A stretch of DNA of 11,139 nt from CAG-390 sp045531455. GTDB lineage: Bacteria > Bacillota > Clostridia > Oscillospirales > CAG-272. Shown here piece by piece: positions 6,676-11,139 of the stretch. The notes beneath the pieces were generated by a model. It was given only the letters and a program-made list of their open reading frames with translations. It had not been told where the DNA came from and did not search any database. Position 1 is the stretch's first letter. Each line of letters opens with the position of its first letter. The stretch is from positions 1-11,139 of the forward strand of contig JAZSEA010000038.1 in the NCBI GenBank assembly GCA_045531455.1, in the 5' to 3' direction. The position numbers and the translations under genes are program-made.

Positions 6676-7533
6676 TTATATTTTCTTCAACAAATAGTTG
6701 TAAAAATCCTCCGCATAAACCGATTTCGGTATTCTGCCGTGAAGCTCAAAGATCAGATCTCTCTCGCAGGTCGGCTCCGAAATTGAAACGAGCTTAAGAT
6801 TCTTATTATGCAGCTTGCCCCACGAATACTCGGGCCAGAACGCAATACCCGCGCCCATACTGATTATATTTTGCACCGCTATCGGCGAGTCGGATTCAAA
6901 TATTATCTTCGGATAAAAGCCGGCGACCGAGCAAAATTTATTGCATATCGCGCCGAAGAGACGGGTACTCGAAAGCATGATGAAGCTCTCGTCCTTAACC
7001 GAGCTCAGCTCCACGGATGAAAACTCCGCATACTTCGAATTCTTTGGTACGGCAAGATAAATCCTTTCCTTTTTCACGCAACGGTTCAAATAATTTTTTT
7101 CGCGGTCCGTGTTTATCCCGTTTGTCGTTATCAGAATATCGCAGTCGTATTTCAACTCGTTCTGCTCAAAGTCAAAGATGACGTCGGGATTCTTTTGCTT
7201 GTAATCCATAATCGTATTGATAACAAATGAGGACGCGGCAAGGATATTCAGCTTCACCGTCTTTGTCACCGATTGTCTGAGCTGCTGCATTTCCGAGGCA
7301 AGGTTGTCAAACGCGGGCAATAAAACGTCGAGTCTTTCTTTAAGATACCTTCCGAATTCGGTCAGGATTATCCTTCTGCCTTCACGTCTGAAAAGAGGCA
7401 CACGGAGCTCATCCTCGAGCAAATGAATTGCCTGCGTCAATGACGGCTGTGCAATATGAAGGGCTTCGGCGGCGCGCGTAATATGCTCAAGTTGCGCCGT
7501 CACGTATAAATATTTCAGCTTCTGTATATCCAT
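6676..7533 (-). CDS. LysR-type transcriptional regulator
   Basis: This 285-residue protein begins with the LysR winged helix-turn-helix, including the signature ITRAAEALHIAQPSLTQAIHLLEDELRVPLFRR (18-50, given here as one stretch of the domain; key residues AA, QPSLT, LE and LF). A linker helix (about 60-90) precedes an effector-binding domain (about 92-285). LysR proteins are usually tetramers that bind a T-N11-A site and respond to a small metabolite. The gene is divergent from the PQ-loop/SGNH-like pair, and a T-N11-A palindrome lies in its leader (7548-7562), which predicts control of that pair and self-repression. AGGAG lies about 5-6 nt before the ATG at 7533. No convincing terminator separates it from iscS downstream, so some read-through is possible. 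The effector is unknown. Confidence 0.93.
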   Translation of the reverse strand: MDIQKLKYLYVTAQLEHITRAAEALHIAQPSLTQAIHLLEDELRVPLFRREGRRIILTEFGRYLKERLDVLLPAFDNLASEMQQLRQSVTKTVKLNILAASSFVINTIMDYKQKNPDVIFDFEQNELKYDCDILITTNGINTDREKNYLNRCVKKERIYLAVPKNSKYAEFSSVELSSVKDESFIMLSSTRLFGAICNKFCSVAGFYPKIIFESDSPIAVQNIISMGAGIAFWPEYSWGKLHNKNLKLVSISEPTCERDLIFELHGRIPKSVYAEDFYNYLLKKI

Positions 7534-7547
7534 ATTTACTCCTATTT

Positions 7548-7562
7548 ATAGGCTGTGCCTAT
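7548..7562. promoter_or_regulatory. Predicted LysR recognition site (T-N11-A palindrome)
   Basis: ATAGGC-TGT-GCCTAT is a perfect 6-3-6 inverted repeat and contains the T-N11-A pattern of LysR boxes (T at 7549, A at 7561). Its centre (7555) lies about 65 bp upstream of the predicted plus-strand transcription start (about 7620), the usual place for a LysR recognition site. It also lies within the leader of the regulator gene, where binding would repress it. Confidence 0.7.
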
Positions 7563-7571
7563 TGATTCCAT

Positions 7572-7586
7572 AAATATTATATATTT
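7572..7586. promoter_or_regulatory. Possible second LysR contact site (AT-rich palindrome)
   Basis: AAATAT-TAT-ATATTT is another perfect 6-3-6 inverted repeat, centred near -41 of the plus-strand promoter and 24 bp from the first site. LysR proteins often touch a second, weaker site near -35. The sequence is pure A/T and overlaps the regulator's -10, so it may be chance. Confidence 0.3.
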
Positions 7587-7604
7587 TACTTTTGGCTTTG
7601 TCAA
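7576..7604 (-). promoter_or_regulatory. Sigma-A promoter of the LysR gene
   Basis: On the minus strand, TTGACA (7599-7604) and TATAAT (7576-7581), both exact, are 17 bp apart. The predicted start near 7569 leaves a leader of about 36 nt that contains the palindrome at 7548-7562. It overlaps the opposing plus-strand promoter. Confidence 0.88.
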
Positions 7605-7613
7605 GTGTATAAT
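7585..7613 (+). promoter_or_regulatory. Promoter of the PQ-loop/SGNH-like pair
   Basis: TTTACT (7585-7590, 4 of 6 consensus) and TATAAT (7608-7613) are separated by 17 bp. A weak -35 with a perfect -10 suits an activator-dependent promoter. It interlocks with the regulator's promoter on the other strand, so the two probably exclude each other. Confidence 0.7.
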
Positions 7614-7643
7614 AATAGCAAAGAATAAAAAAGGAGAAAAAAC

Positions 7644-7916
7644 ATGCAAATTTTCGAAATCATTATGCTTATCTGCTTCGGCTTATCCTGGCCAATCTCA
7701 GTCTACAAAAGCATCAAATCAAAGTCCACCAAGGGCAAAAGCGCGGTATTCATCATTGCTATAATAATCGGCTATATCTCGGGCATCATCGGAAAGTTCG
7801 TGAACAATCAGCTCAGCTACGTTGTTGTCCTCTATTGTATCAATCTGATCGTAGTATCGATTGACCTGGGATTGTATTTTTACAATTCAAAGCGTGAAAA
7901 AGCCGCGCTCAAGTAA
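7644..7916 (+). CDS. Small PQ-loop / SemiSWEET-like membrane protein
   Basis: This 90-residue protein has three predicted membrane segments (about residues 3-22, 34-53 and 57-80) and a short basic loop between the first two (KSIKSKSTKGKS). The first segment ends in CFGLSWPISVYKS, which resembles the PQ-loop pattern with the proline kept and the glutamine replaced. The size fits a bacterial SemiSWEET, which works as a dimer to move small sugars, or a related PQ-loop protein; the transported molecule is unknown. AAGGAG lies 7 nt upstream of the ATG. It is the first gene of a plus-strand pair under the predicted LysR site, and 14 nt separate it from the next gene. Family assignment rests on the motif and topology only. 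Confidence 0.7.
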   Translation: MQIFEIIMLICFGLSWPISVYKSIKSKSTKGKSAVFIIAIIIGYISGIIGKFVNNQLSYVVVLYCINLIVVSIDLGLYFYNSKREKAALK

Positions 7917-7930
7917 TACGGAGAAAGGTT

Positions 7931-8485
7931 ATGAGAGAAAACATCCGCGTTAAAGCAAATGCTATGAAAGAGATCAACGATATCTCCATGAGAGGTGAGA
8001 TCGTTGTATTCGGATCAACGTATATGGCGCACTTCCCTCTCTATGAGCTTATCAACCGATGCACGTTTGAAAACGCAGTATATAACCGCAGCATAGAAGG
8101 GCTGACCCTGAAAGAAGCCCTTGAAATAGTTAATGATTGCGTAATAAGCATAAGCCCCGGAAAGATCTTTTTGTCACTCGGAGAGGAGGACGAGGGCGAT
8201 CCCGACGCCATTGACCGCTACTCGAGTCTCATCTCGGAGATCCGCAAAAGCCTGCCTGAAAGCAATCTTTATCTGATAGGCTTGAGCGGCCCCGGTGAAT
8301 TTGTCGGAGAATTCAACAAATACTTAAGATCTCTCTGCGACAACAAAAAGATAAAATACATCGATTTCGTATCAAAGCCGACGTCCGAAGCGGCTCTTTA
8401 TAAGGCGAGATTCAAGCAACTCAGCTGCTTCTTTCGCAACCAACCCGTAACCTCAAGCGAAGCATTCGCTATTTCCTCTATTTGA
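7931..8485 (+). CDS. SGNH/GDSL-hydrolase-like protein with altered catalytic blocks
   Basis: This 184-residue protein has a Rossmann-like alternation of strands and helices resembling SGNH/GDSL hydrolases. GEIVVFGST (22-30) sits where block I (GDS) is expected, NRSIEGLT (52-59) resembles block II, and FLSLGEEDEGD (80-90) resembles block III (GxND). However, the GDS serine position reads threonine (G28-S29-T30), the block III asparagine reads glutamate (G84-E85-E86-D87), and no DxxH block V is found near the C-terminus, which instead holds YKARFKQLSCFFR. It is therefore probably a non-catalytic or changed relative, perhaps a binding protein. There is no signal peptide. GGAG lies 7 nt before the ATG. 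It follows the PQ-loop gene closely and precedes a strong terminator, so the two are co-transcribed. I do not recognise a characterised function. Confidence 0.6.
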   Translation: MRENIRVKANAMKEINDISMRGEIVVFGSTYMAHFPLYELINRCTFENAVYNRSIEGLTLKEALEIVNDCVISISPGKIFLSLGEEDEGDPDAIDRYSSLISEIRKSLPESNLYLIGLSGPGEFVGEFNKYLRSLCDNKKIKYIDFVSKPTSEAALYKARFKQLSCFFRNQPVTSSEAFAISSI

Positions 8486-8501
8486 TACGCTAATAAAAGA
8501 T

Positions 8502-8534
8502 CTGCTTCACCAACAAACGGTGAAGCAGTTTTTT
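8502..8534 (+). terminator. Rho-independent terminator between convergent transcription units
   Basis: The perfect 10-bp stem CTGCTTCACC (8502-8511) / GGTGAAGCAG (8519-8528) with a 7-nt loop is followed by T6 (8529-8534). It closes the PQ-loop/SGNH-like operon. On the minus strand the stem is followed by ATCTTTTATT, so it probably also serves the glycerate kinase gene, which ends at 8544. Confidence 0.93.
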
Positions 8535-8543
8535 ATTATATTC

Positions 8544-9671
8544 TCACTTTATAAGCCTGAACACCTGATATGCGGTTGCGGTCAGATTTTTGTAAGCATT
8601 ATCTCGGTCAAGCGCCTCGTCGAGCGTGGTAATACCGCGCAGGATCGGGAAAAAGGCGTCGATGCCGTGATCGTTGCACTCCTCGGCGTCATCCGTAACG
8701 CATCCCGCAAAAGCGATGACACGCTTGCCGTGCTTTTTCGCAAGCTTGGCAACGCCGATCGGTGCCTTACCCATTGCGGTCTGGAAGTCAATCCTTCCCT
8801 CGCCCGTGACGACTATATCGGCATCCGCGATATGCTCCTCGAGCTTCGTCTCGTCGAGAATAATTCCGATGCCCGATTCAAGCGAGGCACCCAGGAAGGT
8901 CTTGAAGGCAAAGCCGAGACCGCCCGCCGCGCCCGCACCGGGATGATCGGGATCGGCATCGGGAAATACGCTCTTTGCGACTTCGGCATATGTTCCGAGC
9001 CATCCGTCCATAATTTTCACCGTCTCGGGAGTCGCGCCCTTCTGCGGACCATAGACCGCAGAGCATCCGCGCTCACCGCAAAGCGGATTGTTTACGTCAC
9101 AAGCGACTCTGAATCTGCATTTCTTCAGCTCGGGAATGACGTTTTCCGCCGAGATCGAGGCAAGCGATTCAAGACCGCACGCGCCGCGCGCGATATCTTG
9201 TCCGTTTTTATCAAGGAAATCAAATCCGAGAGCCGAAAGCATACCCGCGCCGCCGTCGTTCGTCGCACTTCCGCCGATACCGACGATGAAGGATCGGCAT
9301 CCTCGGCGTATCGCATCGAGGATCAGCTCGCCCACGCCGTAAGTCGTTGTGAACATCGGATCTCTTTTTTCCTTCGGAACAAGCGGAAGTCCTGCCGCCT
9401 GTGCCATTTCTATTACTGCGGTTTTGCCGCCGACAATACAGTATTTTGCGGATACGGTCTCACCGAGAGGTCCCGTGACCGCAATTTCGATCACATCACC
9501 TCCAAGCCCCGCCGCCATAGTGTCGACCGTGCCCTCGCCGCCGTCGGCAAGAGGACGGACCACTACCTCGGCGTCACGATCGAGCTTCAGAACCGCGTCC
9601 TTTACGGCATTCCCCGCCTCAAGCGAGGAAAGACTTCCCTTAAAGGAATCTATAGCAATTACAACCTTCAT
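8544..9671 (-). CDS. glxK: Glycerate 2-kinase (GarK/GlxK family)
   Basis: This 375-residue protein belongs to the type I glycerate kinase family, which phosphorylates D-glycerate with ATP, usually to 2-phosphoglycerate, feeding lower glycolysis. Conserved blocks are DSFKGSLSS (8-16), RPLADGGEGT (39-48), GIGGSATNDGGAGM (131-144), a glycine-rich HPGAGAAGGLGFA segment and VVTGEGRID followed by GKAP near the C-terminal third. The length is typical (about 370-380). It is cytoplasmic. The ATG overlaps the stop of the LarA-family gene by 4 nt (ATGA, 9668-9671), and GGTGA lies 4 nt upstream inside that gene, so translation is probably coupled. No glyoxylate carboligase or tartronate semialdehyde reductase gene is in view, so the glycerate source is not the classic glucarate/allantoin route, at least locally. 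Confidence 0.95.
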   Translation of the reverse strand: MKVVIAIDSFKGSLSSLEAGNAVKDAVLKLDRDAEVVVRPLADGGEGTVDTMAAGLGGDVIEIAVTGPLGETVSAKYCIVGGKTAVIEMAQAAGLPLVPKEKRDPMFTTTYGVGELILDAIRRGCRSFIVGIGGSATNDGGAGMLSALGFDFLDKNGQDIARGACGLESLASISAENVIPELKKCRFRVACDVNNPLCGERGCSAVYGPQKGATPETVKIMDGWLGTYAEVAKSVFPDADPDHPGAGAAGGLGFAFKTFLGASLESGIGIILDETKLEEHIADADIVVTGEGRIDFQTAMGKAPIGVAKLAKKHGKRVIAFAGCVTDDAEECNDHGIDAFFPILRGITTLDEALDRDNAYKNLTATAYQVFRLIK

Positions 9672-10939
9672 TTCGTCACCATAACCGATACTCCGTCGGG
9701 GATCGCCGCGATTTTAGCATCGTCTCCGACGATATTTTCAGCAATTCCGATCGCCTCGCCGATCGAATGCGCGGAGATCATATGCATTTCTTTTACAACG
9801 TCATCGGGCATTTCCGAGACGTAGATCACGCTCGCGTGACCGAGTATGCGCAAAAGGATCTGAGTCTGCCATTGATCGGGAACAGTCTCGTCACGTCCTC
9901 GCGAAAGAAATTCACGCATGGTTTTTGAGATATCGGGTTCATCGGCAAGCTGATGGTAAAAATGATCGCCGCCAATGCCGTCGCCCGACTCGGCAAGCAT
10001 TATGATAACACCGCCGCGGCGCACGGTAGCTTCAGCCGCCGTCATACCCTTGACAGCCTGATACATATTCTGATCGAGCGGATAACCTCCGTTTGTTGTG
10101 ATAACGATATCCGATTCAACGGCTTCGGCACCGCAGAGCGAGAAAAGAAAGTCTGTTCCCTGCTTGTGCGCCGCCTCGGGCTCACCCGCAACGGCATAGA
10201 TAACCTTCTTTTCAGCATCGAGAACTACGTTCACGATATAGGCAAGTTCTGCCTTTTTAGCCGCCCAAAGCATATCCTCGTGAATGGGATTTCCCTCGAG
10301 AATACCCGTCCGCGCGCGCGGATGATCGATGAATTCCGAGCAATGGTTGGCAAGAACCGTCCTTCTTCCCGCGACACCGGGAAGTACGCTCTTTCGTCCG
10401 CCCGAAAAACCGGCAAAGAAATGCGGCTCGATAAAGCCCTCGGAAACAAGCAGATCCGCTTCTGCCGCCAGACGGTTGATCTCGCACTCGCCGCCCGAGG
10501 GGAGAGTCCCGATACTCACGAGCATCTCGCGCTCGTCGCAATCGTGGATGTATATTTTCTCGTTTTTGACGATCTCCTCACCGAATTTGGCAATAAGCTC
10601 GTCCACGGTCGTTCCTCTGTGACATCCCGTGGCAATAAGGATCGTGATGTCCGCCTGCGGATTGCCCTCTCGGATCTCGGCGAGCATCGGTGGGATTATC
10701 AGCCCACTCGGGACGGGACGGGTATGGTCGCTTGCTATTATAACGATCTTTTCCTTCCCCTTTGCAAGCTCGGAAAGCCTCGGCGAGCCTATAGGCGACG
10801 CCATAGCGCGGCGCACGAGCTCTCCGCCGTCCGCCTCGGGGATATAGGAATTTATAGAGGGCTCAAGCACGGCAACGAGCTCGTCGCCAAAGCCAAAGCC
10901 GATTTTTTCTTTACCGTAAGGAAACAGGATCTCTTTCAT
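9668..10939 (-). CDS. larA: LarA-family nickel-pincer 2-hydroxyacid racemase/epimerase
   Basis: This 423-residue protein is a member of the LarA (lactate racemase, DUF2088) family, cytoplasmic enzymes that use a nickel pincer nucleotide cofactor to interconvert 2-hydroxyacid stereoisomers by hydride transfer. Residues matching the Lactobacillus plantarum enzyme, one number lower, are D71 and H72 (SDHTRP), H107 (ATGCHRGTT), H173 (EPHFFAGFSGGRK), the cofactor-bearing lysine K183 and H199 (LANHCSEF). Full catalytic conservation argues that it is active. Family members act on lactate, malate, 2-hydroxyglutarate, gluconate and others, so the name larA gives only the family. Coupling to glycerate kinase suggests glycerate or a similar acid. 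The cofactor genes larB, larC and larE are not in the window. It is the first gene of its operon; GGTGA lies 6 nt before the ATG. Confidence 0.9.
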   Translation of the reverse strand: MKEILFPYGKEKIGFGFGDELVAVLEPSINSYIPEADGGELVRRAMASPIGSPRLSELAKGKEKIVIIASDHTRPVPSGLIIPPMLAEIREGNPQADITILIATGCHRGTTVDELIAKFGEEIVKNEKIYIHDCDEREMLVSIGTLPSGGECEINRLAAEADLLVSEGFIEPHFFAGFSGGRKSVLPGVAGRRTVLANHCSEFIDHPRARTGILEGNPIHEDMLWAAKKAELAYIVNVVLDAEKKVIYAVAGEPEAAHKQGTDFLFSLCGAEAVESDIVITTNGGYPLDQNMYQAVKGMTAAEATVRRGGVIIMLAESGDGIGGDHFYHQLADEPDISKTMREFLSRGRDETVPDQWQTQILLRILGHASVIYVSEMPDDVVKEMHMISAHSIGEAIGIAENIVGDDAKIAAIPDGVSVMVTK

Positions 10940-10967
10940 ATCTTTTCACCGCGTTGCGTTTTTTTAA

Positions 10968-10996
10968 ATTATACCACAAAATCTCCGTAATTTCAA
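10968..10996 (-). promoter_or_regulatory. Promoter of the LarA-glycerate kinase operon
   Basis: On the minus strand, TTGAAA (10991-10996, 5 of 6) and TATAAT (10968-10973, exact) are 17 bp apart, and a TGG directly before TATAAT gives an extended -10. The start would fall near 10961, about 22 nt before the ATG at 10939. Confidence 0.85.
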
Positions 10997-11059
10997 GGAG
11001 GTAGCGCGATAAGAATGTTTCGATCTGCATTATTCGCGTCACGCAAGGACGAAACAAGC

Positions 11060-11085
11060 AAAAATCCCGCCGCGCGTACGCGCGG
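11060..11085 (-). terminator. Probable half of a GC-rich terminator hairpin at the contig edge
   Basis: A5 and T (11060-11065) precede CCCG and the perfect 16-bp palindrome at 11070-11085 (CCGCGCGT/ACGCGCGG). If the missing right half continued as CGGG plus T's, this would be a strong terminator for a minus-strand gene beyond the window. The right side is lost in poly-G, so this is a guess. Confidence 0.4.
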
Positions 11086-11139
11086 GGGGGGGGGGGGTTT
11101 CTTTTGGGGGGGGTTTGTGGGGGGGGGCGCGGGGGGGGG
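11084..11139. other. Low-complexity poly-G tail, probably a sequencing or assembly artefact
   Basis: From 11084 the sequence is almost all G, with short T runs and rare C's. Such tails are produced by two-colour Illumina chemistry when signal is lost, and here it begins exactly inside a GC-rich palindrome. It should not be read as genomic sequence. Confidence 0.85.

Noticed and set aside
8520..9824. Long open frame on the plus strand opposite the glycerate kinase gene
   Set aside because: It starts inside the terminator hairpin, has no family motif, and mirrors the conserved kinase on the other strand.
9953..10990. Long open frame on the plus strand opposite the LarA-family gene
   Set aside because: It is antisense to a protein with every LarA catalytic residue, and has no recognisable motif.
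11015..11083. Possible start of a plus-strand gene (AAGGAGG at 10995-11001, ATG at 11015)
   Set aside because: The spacing of 13 nt is too long, the motif overlaps the larA-side -35 on the other strand, and the frame runs into the poly-G artefact.

Overview
The window looks like a contig end from a bacterium of the phylum Bacillota, most likely an uncultured gut Clostridia; this placement is an inference. It rests on strong GGAGG-type ribosome binding sites, near-perfect sigma-A promoters (TTGACA / TATAAT), a compact iscS-iscU pair, a small PQ-loop protein of a clostridial type, and intracellular glycan-processing genes. The right edge (about 11084-11139) decays into poly-G with a few T's, which looks like sequencing or assembly failure rather than biology.

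Layout, left to right. (1) 118-4738, minus strand: a five-gene operon read from a perfect consensus promoter (4710-4738) to a terminator at 118-150. In order of transcription it encodes a sugar-phosphate isomerase/epimerase-like TIM barrel, a GH29 alpha-L-fucosidase, an alpha/beta hydrolase, a CE15 (glucuronoyl esterase-like) hydrolase and a PHP-domain phosphoesterase. No product shows a signal peptide, so the set probably trims imported, decorated oligosaccharides in the cytoplasm. Each stop overlaps the next start or Shine-Dalgarno sequence. (2) 4742-4891: a MITE-like palindromic repeat between this operon's promoter and the iscU terminator. (3) 4889-6624, minus strand: iscS-iscU (cysteine desulfurase and Fe-S scaffold) with its own promoter and terminator. 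(4) 6676-8534: a LysR-type regulator on the minus strand facing a plus-strand pair, a PQ-loop/SemiSWEET-like membrane protein and a degenerate SGNH-like protein. The divergent promoters overlap, and a perfect T-N11-A palindrome sits about 65 bp upstream of the predicted plus-strand start of transcription, the classic position for a LysR recognition site. (5) 8544-10996, minus strand: a LarA-family (nickel-dependent 2-hydroxyacid racemase/epimerase) gene overlapping a glycerate 2-kinase gene by 4 nt, with its own promoter. (6) 11060-11139: a GC-rich hairpin that looks like half of a terminator, then unreliable poly-G.

The least described part is the LysR / PQ-loop / pseudo-SGNH module, whose regulatory architecture can be read directly in the sequence. 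The LarA-glycerate kinase pair suggests a testable racemase-kinase route for glycerate. The stretch 1-117 holds no gene I can support; it contains a tRNA-3'-end-like string discussed in the findings.
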